Part shown: positions 46,401-56,658 of the stretch, one piece after another
Numbering within the stretch: the stretch's first letter is position 1
Layout of the letters: each line of letters starts with the position of its first letter
NCBI GenBank assembly: GCA_937895955.1
Contig: CALAZI010000200.1
Location: 4,925 to 68,924 of the forward strand
Source of the DNA: an uncultured Alphaproteobacteria bacterium
GTDB lineage: Bacteria; Pseudomonadota; Alphaproteobacteria; Caulobacterales; Parvularculaceae
DNA: 64,000 nucleotides
Direction of reading: 5' to 3'
Translations under genes and position numbers: made by a program
The notes under the pieces: model-generated
What the model was told of the DNA's origin: nothing
The model's input: only the letters and a program-made list of their open reading frames with translations
Databases searched by the model: none

Positions 46401-48221
46401 ATGAGCGCGCAAACCGCAGAACAGCTGAAACAGGCGCCGCCGCCGAGGGCGCAGGCGCGACCCGTGCTGAAATCCGGCGCCGATCTGCTTCTTGACGCGC
46501 TGGAAGAGCAGGGCGTCGAGGTGATTTTCGGCTATCCGGGCGGCGCCGTCCTGCCGATCTATGACGCGCTTTTCAGGCGCGACACGATCCGGCATGTGCT
46601 TGTTCGGCATGAACAAGGCGCCGTTCATGCGGCGGAAGGCTATGCGCGCTCAACCGGCAAGGCCGGCGTCGTTCTCGTGACGTCGGGCCCCGGCGCGACG
46701 AACGCGGTCACCGGCCTCGCCGATGCGCTGCTCGATTCGATTCCGATCGTCTGCATAACGGGGCAGGTCGCGCGGCCGCTGATCGGCACCGACGCCTTTC
46801 AGGAATGCGATACGGTCGGAATCACGCGCTCCTGCACGAAATACAACTATCTCGTGCCCTCGGCGCACAAATTGGCGACGATCGTTCATGAGGCGTTTCA
46901 TATCGCGCGCAACGGGCGGCCCGGTCCCGTCGTCGTCGATATTCCGAAAGACGTCCAGTTCGAGGAAGCGCTCTACACCGCGCGCGCAGATGCGCAGAAG
47001 CGAAACTGCATCGTGAAGCCGCCCGTCAACTCGTTCCAGATCGAGCAGATCGTCGATCTGATGCGCCATGCGCATCGCCCCGTCATTTACACGGGCGGCG
47101 GCGTCATCAATTCGGGGCGCGCGGCGAGCGAGGCTTTGCGCGCGTTGGCGCGGGAAACGGGATTTCCCGTCACGTCCACCTTGATGGGGCTCGGCGCCTT
47201 TCCGGCGTCCGACCCTCAATGGCTCGGCATGCTCGGCATGCACGGAAGTTTCGAAGCCAACAGCGCCATGCATGATTGCGATCTGATGATCGCCGTCGGC
47301 GCCCGGTTCGACGATCGCGTCACCGGGCGCCTCGACGCCTTCTCGCCGGGATCGAAGAAAGTTCACATCGATATCGACCCGTCGTCGATCAACAAGAATG
47401 TTCGCGTCGATTTCGGCGTCGTCGGCGATTGCGCCGAGGTTCTTGATGCGCTTGTCGAGGAATGGCGACGCCGCAACGCGCAAGAGGACTATGAGTTCGC
47501 CCGAACGCGCTCATGGCGCAGCCGGATCAACGAATGGCGCGCGAAAAAATCGTTCGGCTATGAACGCGCCCAAAACGCGATCAAGCCGCAATATGCGATT
47601 GAGCGGCTTTTTGCGTTGACGCGCGGGCGCGATGTCTATGTGACGACGGAAGTCGGCCAACATCAGATGTGGGCCGCGCAGCATTTTCATTTCGACCAGC
47701 CGAACCGCTGGATGACGTCAGGCGGTCTCGGCACGATGGGATACGGATTGCCCGCCGCGATCGGCGTTCAGGCGGCGCATCCTGACGCGCTCGTCATCGA
47801 TATCGCGGGCGACGCCAGCGTGCAGATGACGATGCAGGAAATGTCGACGGCGGTTCAGCATGAGCTGCCGGTGAAAATCTTCATTCTCAACAACGCCTAT
47901 CTCGGCATGGTCCGGCAATGGCAGGAGCTTTTGCATGGCGGGCGTTATTCGCATTCCTATTCGGCGAGCCTTCCGGATTTCGTGAAGCTGGCCGAGGCCT
48001 ATGGCGGCGTCGGCATCCGCGCCGAAACGCCTGACGAGCTCGACGCGAAAATCATGGAAATGATCGAGGTCAGGAGGCCCGTTCTGTTCGACTGCGTCGT
48101 CACGCAGGAGGAAAACGTCTTCCCGATGATCCCGTCGGGCGCGGCGCATAATGAAATGCTGTTCGGCGGCCATCACGTGACCGGCGATGAGGTCAGCGAT
48201 GAAGGAAAGGCGCTCGTGTGA
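46401..48221 (+). CDS. ilvB: Acetolactate synthase large (catalytic) subunit
   Basis: TPP-, FAD- and Mg-dependent condensation of pyruvate, first common step of branched-chain synthesis. The 606 aa protein has 'IFGYPGGAVLPIYDALF', the catalytic Glu in 'VRHEQGAVHAAEGYAR', FAD-region 'MLGMHGSFEANSAMHDCDL', and the TPP motif from 'IAGDASVQMTMQEMSTA' to 'FILNNAYLGMVRQWQELL'. ATG 46401 is preferred to a TTG nine bases upstream. The small subunit start overlaps its stop (TGATG). Confidence 0.97.
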   Translation: MSAQTAEQLKQAPPPRAQARPVLKSGADLLLDALEEQGVEVIFGYPGGAVLPIYDALFRRDTIRHVLVRHEQGAVHAAEGYARSTGKAGVVLVTSGPGATNAVTGLADALLDSIPIVCITGQVARPLIGTDAFQECDTVGITRSCTKYNYLVPSAHKLATIVHEAFHIARNGRPGPVVVDIPKDVQFEEALYTARADAQKRNCIVKPPVNSFQIEQIVDLMRHAHRPVIYTGGGVINSGRAASEALRALARETGFPVTSTLMGLGAFPASDPQWLGMLGMHGSFEANSAMHDCDLMIAVGARFDDRVTGRLDAFSPGSKKVHIDIDPSSINKNVRVDFGVVGDCAEVLDALVEEWRRRNAQEDYEFARTRSWRSRINEWRAKKSFGYERAQNAIKPQYAIERLFALTRGRDVYVTTEVGQHQMWAAQHFHFDQPNRWMTSGGLGTMGYGLPAAIGVQAAHPDALVIDIAGDASVQMTMQEMSTAVQHELPVKIFILNNAYLGMVRQWQELLHGGRYSHSYSASLPDFVKLAEAYGGVGIRAETPDELDAKIMEMIEVRRPVLFDCVVTQEENVFPMIPSGAAHNEMLFGGHHVTGDEVSDEGKALV

Positions 48222-48769
48222 TGACCGAACCGCTCTCCCAATCCGTTTACCCGGTGACGCGCGAGGAAGGCGCGGAAACCGAGGTCATCCTCGCGGCGAT
48301 CGTCGACAATGAGCCGGGCGTTCTGGCGCGCGTCGTCGGCCTCATCTCCGCGCGCGGCTATAATATCGAAAGCCTAACGGTCGCGGAAACCGACGTTGAA
48401 AAACACGCCTCGCGCATCACCATCGTCACGCGCGGCACGCCGGCGAAGATCGACCAGATCAAGTTGCAGCTTGGACGTCTTGTGCCGGTTCGCCGCGTCA
48501 TCGACGTCACGAACGAGGCGGATGCGCTGGAGCGCGAACTTGCGCTCATCAAGGTCGTCGGCGCCGGCGAGGAGCGTATCGAATCAATGCGGCTCGCCGA
48601 AATTTTCCGCGCCCGCCCGATCGACACGACCCATTCATCCTTCGTGTTCGAAATCACCGGCGCGCGCGACAAGATCAACGCTTTCATTGATCTGATGCGA
48701 CCGCTCGGCCTCAAGGAAATCTCGCGCACGGGGGTTCTCTCCATCCGCCGCGGCGTGGAAAGCGATTGA
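48221..48769 (+). CDS. ilvH: Acetolactate synthase small (regulatory) subunit
   Basis: A 182 aa regulatory subunit that activates IlvB and confers valine feedback. The N-terminal ACT domain is 'ILAAIVDNEPGVLARVVGLI' then 'SARGYNIESLTVAET'; the C-terminal domain has 'THSSFVFEITGARDKINAFI' and ends 'KEISRTGVLSIRRG'. ATG 48221 shares a base with the ilvB stop and has AAGGAAAGG about ten bases upstream; a GTG one codon earlier is also possible. A 10-bp hairpin lies between this gene and leuA. Confidence 0.95.
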   Translation: MTEPLSQSVYPVTREEGAETEVILAAIVDNEPGVLARVVGLISARGYNIESLTVAETDVEKHASRITIVTRGTPAKIDQIKLQLGRLVPVRRVIDVTNEADALERELALIKVVGAGEERIESMRLAEIFRARPIDTTHSSFVFEITGARDKINAFIDLMRPLGLKEISRTGVLSIRRGVESD

Positions 48770-48803
48770 TGATGGCGGCGGCTTTTCAGATGCGACTTAG
48801 CCC

Positions 48804-48826
48804 CGCGCGGAGGACGCCTCCGCGCG
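48804..48826 (+). terminator. Strong hairpin between ilvH and leuA
   Basis: CGCGCGGAGG pairs perfectly with CCTCCGCGCG around ACG. A short T-run (TTTT) begins only nine bases later, so it may be a partial terminator, an RNA-stability element or an unlinked palindrome; the operon clearly continues in leuA. Confidence 0.45.
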
Positions 48827-48861
48827 ATTGAGCGTTTTATCAATCCAGGGGACTGAGGATC

Positions 48862-50427
<1,566 letters not shown>

Positions 50428-50429
50428 AT

Positions 50430-51416
50430 ATGGGCATCAATGCGACAAATTACATCTGGATGGACGGCGCCCTGAAGCCGTGGGGCGAGGCGAATGTTCA
50501 TGTCATGACGCACGCTCTTCATTACGGCACGTCGTTCTTCGAAGGCGTTCGCGTTTACGACACGCCGGAAGGGCCGGCGGCGTTTCGTCTCGAAGACCAT
50601 ATCGACCGGCTTTACGATTCGGCGGCGATCTATGGCTGCGTCATTCCGTTCGAGCGCCAGACGCTGATCGACGCCTGCGATGAAGTCGTCACGGCGAACA
50701 CGCTCGACAGCGCCTATCTCCGGCCGATCGTCTTTTACGGTTATGGTGAAGTCGGCCCGACGCCGACGCCGCAATTGCCGGTGCAGACGGCGATCATCGG
50801 CGTTCCCTTCGGCGCCTATCTTGGCGAGGAGGCGCGCGCGAAAGGCGTCGACGTCTGCGTTTCAAGCTGGCGGCGCCTCGCCCCGGACACCATTCCGGCG
50901 GCGGCGAAAGCCGGCGGCAATTATCTATCGAGCGTTCTCATATCGAGTGAGGCGAAGCAGCGCGGTTTCGCCGAAGGCATCGGGCTTGACGTCAACGGGC
51001 TCGTTTCGGAAGGCGCGGGAGAAAATCTTTTCGTTGTTCGAAACGGAAAGATCTTCACGCCGCCGGGGTCGGCGTCGATCCTTTACGGGATTACGCGCGA
51101 CAGCGTGATGACGCTGGCGCGCGAGGAGGGGATGGAAGTCATCGAGCAGGCGATGCCGCGCGAAGCGCTTTATCTTGCCGATGAGATCTTTATGACCGGC
51201 ACGGCCGCCGAAATCACGCCCGTCCGCTCGGTCGATCATCGCCCGGTGCGCGCGAAGGGGCGCGGGCCGGTCGCCAAGATGCTGCAGGAACGCTTCTTCG
51301 GATTGTTCGACGGATCGACCAAAGACCGGTGGGGCTGGCTTCACAAAGTGGAAGTCCGGAAAGGCGCGACAGCCCAAACAGGGAAGAAGGTCCGTGAAGC
51401 CGCAATCGCTGTTTGA
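50430..51416 (+). CDS. ilvE: Branched-chain amino-acid aminotransferase
   Basis: Class IV PLP aminotransferase that makes the final valine, leucine and isoleucine. The 328 aa protein has 'THALHYGTSFFEGVRVYDTP' at the N-terminus, the PLP lysine in 'IPAAAKAGGNYLSSVLISS', 'LVSEGAGENLFVV', and 'EIFMTGTAAEITPVRSVD' near the C-terminus, all typical of IlvE. AGGAG precedes the ATG. It overlaps leuC by 23 bp. Placing the transaminase inside the leu block completes both valine and leucine pathways on one transcript. Confidence 0.96.
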   Translation: MGINATNYIWMDGALKPWGEANVHVMTHALHYGTSFFEGVRVYDTPEGPAAFRLEDHIDRLYDSAAIYGCVIPFERQTLIDACDEVVTANTLDSAYLRPIVFYGYGEVGPTPTPQLPVQTAIIGVPFGAYLGEEARAKGVDVCVSSWRRLAPDTIPAAAKAGGNYLSSVLISSEAKQRGFAEGIGLDVNGLVSEGAGENLFVVRNGKIFTPPGSASILYGITRDSVMTLAREEGMEVIEQAMPREALYLADEIFMTGTAAEITPVRSVDHRPVRAKGRGPVAKMLQERFFGLFDGSTKDRWGWLHKVEVRKGATAQTGKKVREAAIAV

Positions 51417-52812
51417 CAAATTATGGGCCCGTCACGTCGTCGTCGAAGAGACGGCGGAAACGCCGGCTGTTCTCTATATCGACCTTCACCTTATTCATGA
51501 GGTGACATCGCCGCAGGCTTTCGCGGCGTTGAAGGAGCGCGGGCTGAAAGTCCGCCGGCCGGACAAAACGCTCGGAACGCTCGATCATTCAACGCCGACA
51601 AAGAAGGCGGACGCTGAAGGAAGGCTTCCCTATGCGAGCCGGGAAGCGGAAGAACAGGTCGCGGCGCTGATCCGCAATTGCGAAGAGCATGGCGTTGACC
51701 TTCTCGGCCTTGGCGATCCGCGCCGCGGCATCGTGCATGTGATCGGCCCTGAACTCGGCATTACGCAGCCCGGCAAGACGATCGTCTGCGGCGACAGCCA
51801 CACCTCGACGCATGGCGCGTTCGGCGCGCTCGCCTTCGGCATCGGCACGACGGAGGTCGGCCATGTGCTGGCGACGCAATGCCTCTTGCAGCGCAAGCCG
51901 AAATCGATGCGCGTCACTTTTGTTGGAATTCCGCCCGCCGGCGCCGGCGCGAAAGACATGGCGCTGGCGATGATCGGCGAAATCGGCGCCGACGGCGGCC
52001 AGGGTTATGCGATCGAGTTCGCCGGCGAAGCGGTTGAAGCCCTGTCGATGGAAGGGCGCATGACGCTCTGCAATATGTCGATCGAGGCCGGCGCGCGCGT
52101 CGGCATGGTGGCGCCCGACGAGACGACCTTCGCATGGCTCGACGGCCGGGATTTTTCGCCGAAAGGCGACGCATGGGATCGCGCGGTTGAAGACTGGAAA
52201 AACCTAGCGACGGAAGAGGGCGCCCCATTCGACCGTGAGGTCGAAATCGAGATTTCCGCGCTGGCGCCGATGATCACCTACGGCGTTTCGCCGGACGCCT
52301 CGGCGCCTGTCGATGCGCTGGCGCCGGCGCCTGCCGGCGATGTCGAGCGGAGCGCCGCCGACTATATGCGGTTCGAAGCGGGCCGGCCTTTCGCCGACGC
52401 GAAGGTCGATCGCGTTTTCATCGGCAGCTGCACGAATTCGCGGCTTGAGGATTTGCGCGCCGCCGCCGCCGTCATGCGCGGGCGCAAGGTGATGCGCGGC
52501 GTCGTCGCGCTCATCGTTCCTGGGTCCGAAGCGGTCAAACGCGCCGCGGAAGCCGAAGGTCTCGACCGCGTCTTCATCGACGCCGGCGCCGAATGGCGCG
52601 AACCCGGCTGTTCGATGTGCATTGCGATGAACGGCGACGCCGGCGCGCCCGGCGATCTTGTCGTCTCCACATCCAATCGCAACTTTATCGGCCGTCAGGG
52701 CAAGGATGTCAGGACCGTTCTGGCGAGCCCGGCGACCGCGGCGGCGTCCGCGATCGAGGGAAAGATCGCCGATCCGAGGCCCTATCTTGAAGGAGCGGCA
52801 GATGTCGCGTGA
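51394..52812 (+). CDS. leuC: 3-isopropylmalate dehydratase large subunit
   Basis: Aconitase-family 4Fe-4S enzyme that isomerises 2- to 3-isopropylmalate with LeuD. The 472 aa protein shows 'KTIVCGDSHTSTHGAFGALAFG' (cluster Cys not here but substrate residues D-S-H-T-S-T-H), and cluster cysteines in 'FIGSCTNSRLEDLR' and 'CSMCIAMN'. The GTG start at 51394 lies inside the end of ilvE with GAAGG upstream. Overlaps leuD by 11 bp. Confidence 0.97.
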   Translation: MKPQSLFDKLWARHVVVEETAETPAVLYIDLHLIHEVTSPQAFAALKERGLKVRRPDKTLGTLDHSTPTKKADAEGRLPYASREAEEQVAALIRNCEEHGVDLLGLGDPRRGIVHVIGPELGITQPGKTIVCGDSHTSTHGAFGALAFGIGTTEVGHVLATQCLLQRKPKSMRVTFVGIPPAGAGAKDMALAMIGEIGADGGQGYAIEFAGEAVEALSMEGRMTLCNMSIEAGARVGMVAPDETTFAWLDGRDFSPKGDAWDRAVEDWKNLATEEGAPFDREVEIEISALAPMITYGVSPDASAPVDALAPAPAGDVERSAADYMRFEAGRPFADAKVDRVFIGSCTNSRLEDLRAAAAVMRGRKVMRGVVALIVPGSEAVKRAAEAEGLDRVFIDAGAEWREPGCSMCIAMNGDAGAPGDLVVSTSNRNFIGRQGKDVRTVLASPATAAASAIEGKIADPRPYLEGAADVA

Positions 52813-53383
52813 ACCGTTCCGGAAACTCACCTCGCGCACGCTCGTGCTGTCGCAGGAGAATATCGACACCGACCAGATCATTCCGGCGCGCTTCTTGACG
52901 ACGACGACGCGCGAGGGACTGGGAAAGGCCGCTTTTTACGATTGGCGTTATGATGCGAACGGCCGCCCGAAAAACTCCTCGATCTTTAACGGCTACAACC
53001 GGGAAACGCACAAGATACTCGTTGCGGGCTCGAATTTCGGCTGCGGGTCAAGCCGCGAACACGCGCCATGGGCGCTTTTCGATTTCGGGTTTCGCGTCGT
53101 CATTTCCTCCGACATCGCCGACATCTTCAAAAGCAATGCGTTGAAGAACGGCCTGCTGCCGGTGACGGTTGACGAGGCGACGCACCGGAAATTGCTGGCC
53201 TCGCCGGGCATTGCGGCGACGGTCGATCTTGAGGAGGAAAGCGTGACGATCGAAGGACTTGGCGAGGCGCGTTTCAAGGTTGAACCTTTCGCGCGGCGAT
53301 GCCTCATCGACGGCGTCGATCCGCTCGGCCATCTTCTCAACCAGATCGCGGCGATCGAAGCGTATGAAAGGGCGCGAGCATGA
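52802..53383 (+). CDS. leuD: 3-isopropylmalate dehydratase small subunit
   Basis: The 193 aa swivel-domain subunit of isopropylmalate isomerase. Signatures: 'SQENIDTDQIIPARFL' near the N-terminus, 'VAGSNFGCGSSREHAPWAL' and 'SSDIADIFKSNALKNGLLPV'. ATG 52802 has AGGAG upstream and lies within the end of leuC; the longer ORF is a leuC shadow. leuB starts in the overlap ATGA. Confidence 0.97.
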   Translation: MSREPFRKLTSRTLVLSQENIDTDQIIPARFLTTTTREGLGKAAFYDWRYDANGRPKNSSIFNGYNRETHKILVAGSNFGCGSSREHAPWALFDFGFRVVISSDIADIFKSNALKNGLLPVTVDEATHRKLLASPGIAATVDLEEESVTIEGLGEARFKVEPFARRCLIDGVDPLGHLLNQIAAIEAYERARA

Positions 53384-54426
53384 CATTCAGGATTGCGTTT
53401 CTCCCCGGCGACGGCGTCGGCCCGGAAGTCGCGGCGGCCGCGCGCCGCGTCATGATGCGCGCCGGCGAAATCTTCGGTGTCCCGATGAAATTCGAGGATT
53501 ATGATTTCGGCGGCGTCGCTATTGATCGTCACGGCGATCCCTTGCCGCCGGAAACGCTGACCGAATGTCTTGAAGCGGATGCGGTTTTTCTCGGCGCCGT
53601 CGGCGGACCCAAATGGGACAGAGGCGGTCCGCGCCCTGAAACGGGGCTTCTCGCGCTCAGGAAGCATCTCGGCGTTTACGCCAATCTGCGCCCCATCCGC
53701 GTCATGCCCGGCAAGGAAGCCTTGTCGCCGCTGAAGGAAGAAGCCGCGCGCGGCACGGACATTCTCATCATCCGCGAACTCACGGGCGGGCTTTATTTCG
53801 GCGAGAAACATGAAGGGACCGAACGCGCCAGCGACAATTGCGTCTATACGCGCGAGGAAGTGACGCGCATTGCGCGGATCGCGTTCGAGGCGGCGCGCGC
53901 GCGGCGCGGCAAGGTGACGTCGGTCGACAAGGCGAATGTCATGGCGACCTCGCGCCTCTGGCGCGCGACGGTCATCGCATTGCATGAAACCGAATACCCT
54001 GATGTCGAGCTTGAGCATGTTCTGGTCGATGCGATGGCGATGAAGCTGATCCAGCGCCCGGCGCAGTTTGACGTGGTGCTGACTGAAAATCTCTTCGGCG
54101 ACATTCTTTCTGATGAAGCCTCCGTTATCGCCGGGTCGATCGGCCTTGCGCCGTCAGCCTCGCTCGGCGACGGCGCGCGCGGCCTCTATGAACCGATCCA
54201 CGGCTCGGCGCCCGACATCGCGGGGCAGGACAAGGCGAACCCCGCCGGCGCAATTTTGTCAGGCGCGATGCTGATGCGCTTCAGTCTGCAACGGGAGGAA
54301 GCCGCGCGCGCGATCGAACGCGCGGTCGAAGCGACAATCGAAAAAGGCTTCGGAACCGGCGATATCGGCGGTCGGGATTCGTGCAGCGAATTTGCGGAGC
54401 GCGCAGCGGCGGCGGTGAAGCGCTAA
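53380..54426 (+). CDS. leuB: 3-isopropylmalate dehydrogenase
   Basis: NAD-dependent oxidative decarboxylation to 2-oxoisocaproate, the last leucine-specific step before IlvE. The 348 aa protein has 'IAFLPGDGVGPEVAAAA', 'LRKHLGVYANLRPIRV', 'ILIIRELTGGLYFGEKH' and 'LFGDILSDEASVIAGSIGLAPSASLG' (metal Asp residues; region 230-255), and 'GLYEPIHGSAPDIAGQDKAN' (NAD-specific loop). Last gene of the cluster; a degenerate palindromic repeat follows. Confidence 0.97.
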   Translation: MTFRIAFLPGDGVGPEVAAAARRVMMRAGEIFGVPMKFEDYDFGGVAIDRHGDPLPPETLTECLEADAVFLGAVGGPKWDRGGPRPETGLLALRKHLGVYANLRPIRVMPGKEALSPLKEEAARGTDILIIRELTGGLYFGEKHEGTERASDNCVYTREEVTRIARIAFEAARARRGKVTSVDKANVMATSRLWRATVIALHETEYPDVELEHVLVDAMAMKLIQRPAQFDVVLTENLFGDILSDEASVIAGSIGLAPSASLGDGARGLYEPIHGSAPDIAGQDKANPAGAILSGAMLMRFSLQREEAARAIERAVEATIEKGFGTGDIGGRDSCSEFAERAAAAVKR

Positions 54427-54438
54427 CATCCCAATCGC

Positions 54439-54462
54439 TCATCCCGGCTGTCGCCGCGATGA
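54439..54462. repeat. Degenerate copy of the CATCCCGGC-type palindromic repeat
   Basis: TCATCCCGGC and GCCGCGATGA, with one mismatch, flank TGTC. It has the same arms as the 59.5 kb repeat and lies between the convergent leuB and lipoprotein genes, where it could act as an RNA end or stability hairpin. Confidence 0.55.
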
Positions 54463-54466
54463 ACGG

Positions 54467-55027
54467 CTATTTCGCAACCGTGCGGCAGTCTCTATCCGAT
54501 AACCGTCGCTTTGCTGAGTCCAGATCAGCCTGCGCCGCCGCTATCGCTTCCGGCAATCCGGTCGTCTTGTAAACGCTCCATTTGTTCGTGTTCGACGTAT
54601 GCTCGATACGAAGCGCATAGCGGCTGACGTCTTCAAACACGCTCGCCGACATCGGCGCAGAAGAGACTGCGTATTGATCGCGCAGCATCAATCTGAAATG
54701 CGAGCCGTCCGCCAGGCGCATGACGAATTCGCCCGATTTGTAATCATGCCATATCTGCAGGAAGGGCGCGGGCCCTTCGCTCGTGTCGTAAGAAATGCGC
54801 AGGCCGAAATGCGCTGAAAAGTTTCGGCGCGCTTCCCATTTGTTGATGAGGGCGTCGCCTGAGGAGGCCTTGCCGACGCCGGCGGCCACCGCCCACCCAT
54901 CGACGATGCGTTCGCTGTCGCATGAAGGCCGCGCATCGGTTAGAAGCTTTTCTTCCAGTTCCTCGCAAGATGCGATGAGCAACGCCGCCGCAGCGAAGGC
55001 TGCGTGGGGAGTAAATTCTTTTTTCAT
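54467..55027 (-). CDS. Hypothetical lipoprotein
   Basis: A 186 aa predicted lipoprotein (MKKEFTPHAAFAAAALLIAS then Cys, a LIASC lipobox). The mature part contains three further cysteines (PSCDSER near residue 36 and RDCRTVAK at the C-terminus among them), so a disulfide linking the two ends is possible. The middle, 'RISYDTSEGPAPFLQIWHDY' to 'VMRLADGSHFRLMLRDQYAV', looks like an antiparallel beta domain. I do not recognise a family. It stands alone between leuB (convergent) and the TPP enzyme gene. Confidence 0.65.
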   Translation of the reverse strand: MKKEFTPHAAFAAAALLIASCEELEEKLLTDARPSCDSERIVDGWAVAAGVGKASSGDALINKWEARRNFSAHFGLRISYDTSEGPAPFLQIWHDYKSGEFVMRLADGSHFRLMLRDQYAVSSAPMSASVFEDVSRYALRIEHTSNTNKWSVYKTTGLPEAIAAAQADLDSAKRRLSDRDCRTVAK

Positions 55028-55041
55028 GATTGACCGCCCCC

Positions 55042-55059
55042 GATCCCCAACTGGGGATC
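55042..55059. repeat. Short perfect palindrome upstream of the lipoprotein gene
   Basis: GATCCCC and GGGGATC arms around AACT, 15 bp upstream of the lipoprotein start and 48 bp past the TPP-enzyme stop (both minus strand). It may be a terminator for the latter or an operator; no T-run supports the first option. Confidence 0.35.
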
Positions 55060-55107
55060 AGAAGACATCGTCCCCGTCAGCTTTGCAAGCGATAAGGCGC
55101 GCTGTTT

Positions 55108-56658
55108 TTACCCGCGCAAATCCGCCTCGACGAGGCGCGGGCCCTTGATCTCCAGCGCTTCTTTCAACGCGGCGCGGAATTCTTCCGCGGTTTTCGCGCG
55201 GACGGCCGGCACGCCCATGCCGTGAGAAAGCTCGACCCAATCGATCATCGGGTTTGAAAGATCGAGAAGCGACAAGGCTTTCGGTCCCGGATTGCTGGCG
55301 CCGACGCGCGCCAGTTCGATATTGAGGATTGCGTAGCTTGCATTGTTGAAGATGACGGTCGTCACGTCGAGCTTTTCGCGCGCCATCGTCCACAGCGCCT
55401 GCACGGTGTACATCGCGCTCCCGTCGGCTTGGAGGCAGATGATCTTGCGGTCGGGGCAGGCGATCGCCGCGCCGATACCCGCCGGCAAACCAAATCCGAT
55501 CGAGCCGCCCGTCAGCATCAGCCAATCGTGACGCGCCATGCCCATCGTCATCGGGAACATGGCGAGGCCCGCGGTCGCGGCTTCATCGACGATGATGGCG
55601 TCTTCGGGACAAAGCTCTGCGAGCGCCGCGGCGACACCGGCGGGATCGAGCTTGCCGCTCATCGGCGGCGGAACGAAACGCGACTGCGCCTTTGCGTGCG
55701 TCTTCGGCGCGCCGAGCGCATCGGCTAGCCTGCGCAACGCGCTGAGCGCGTCGGTGCGCGCATCGGCGAGTTCGATCGTTTCGGCGTCTTCGGGCGACAG
55801 CCAGCCCGGCTTGCCGGGATAGGCGAAGAAGGCGACCGGCGGCTTGGCGCCGATGAAAACGATTTTCTTCAGGCCCTTGAGATAATCCGCCGCCATCTCG
55901 CCGAAATAGGGCAGGCGCTCGACCGGAACGCGGCCCTCGCCGCGCTGAAGGCGCGTCGCGAAGGTTTCGCAGAGAATGCGCGCGCCGGTCGCTTCGGAAA
56001 TGCGGCCCGCTTCGTTGAGCGCGTCTTCACGGAGCGCCATGCCGCCGAGAAATAAGGCGGCGGGCTCTCCCGACTTCAGCGCCAACGCCGCTTTTTCGAC
56101 GAGCAATTCATCCGCTTGCGGAACGGCGCGCGGCGCTTTTGGTTCGGCCGCGCCTTTCGCGTCTTCCCAGGCGAAGTTCGCCGGTGCGATCAGGGTGGCG
56201 ATCGCGCCCGGATAGCGCATCGCTTCGGCGACAGCCTCGGCGCCGTCGGCGGCGAGCGCGTCGGCGGAGGCGGATGTCTTCACCCAGTTCGAGAAGGGGC
56301 GCGCCGCGCCCTCGACGTCGGAGGTGAGCGGGGCGTCATAGTCGCGGTGATAGGTCGCGTGATCGCCGACGATATTGACGATCGGCGAATGGCCGCGCCG
56401 CGCATTATGCAGATTGGCGGCGCCGTTGCCGAAACCCGGGCCGAGATGCAGGAGCGTCGCCGCCGGCGCGTCGGCCATGCGTCCGTAGCCGTCGGCCGCG
56501 CCGGTGACGACGCCTTCAAAGAGACCGAGGACGCCGCGCATGTCGGGGTGCTTGTCGATCGCGGCGACAAGCTGCATTTCCGATGTGCCGGGATTGGCGA
56601 AACAGACGCGAACGCCGGCTTTGTATAAGGTTTCGATCAGGGCTTCCGCGCCGTTCAC
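55108..56658 (-). CDS. TPP-dependent enzyme, acetolactate synthase/benzoylformate decarboxylase-like
   Basis: A 516 aa thiamine-diphosphate enzyme of the acetolactate synthase superfamily. It has the N-terminal Pyr domain 'GVRVCFANPGTSEMQLVAAI' with the catalytic Glu in 'VLGLFEGVVTGAADGYGRMA', and the PP domain 'CLQADGSAMYTVQALWTMAR' to 'VIFNNASYAILNIELARVG' (GDG motif as ADG). The NPGTSE start is typical of a subgroup annotated loosely as acetolactate synthase large subunit or MdlC-like; it has no partner small subunit and is shorter than IlvB. Reaction unknown. Its start overlaps the stop of the PQQ dehydrogenase (ATGA), so the two are probably made together. Confidence 0.85.
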   Translation of the reverse strand: MNGAEALIETLYKAGVRVCFANPGTSEMQLVAAIDKHPDMRGVLGLFEGVVTGAADGYGRMADAPAATLLHLGPGFGNGAANLHNARRGHSPIVNIVGDHATYHRDYDAPLTSDVEGAARPFSNWVKTSASADALAADGAEAVAEAMRYPGAIATLIAPANFAWEDAKGAAEPKAPRAVPQADELLVEKAALALKSGEPAALFLGGMALREDALNEAGRISEATGARILCETFATRLQRGEGRVPVERLPYFGEMAADYLKGLKKIVFIGAKPPVAFFAYPGKPGWLSPEDAETIELADARTDALSALRRLADALGAPKTHAKAQSRFVPPPMSGKLDPAGVAAALAELCPEDAIIVDEAATAGLAMFPMTMGMARHDWLMLTGGSIGFGLPAGIGAAIACPDRKIICLQADGSAMYTVQALWTMAREKLDVTTVIFNNASYAILNIELARVGASNPGPKALSLLDLSNPMIDWVELSHGMGVPAVRAKTAEEFRAALKEALEIKGPRLVEADLRG

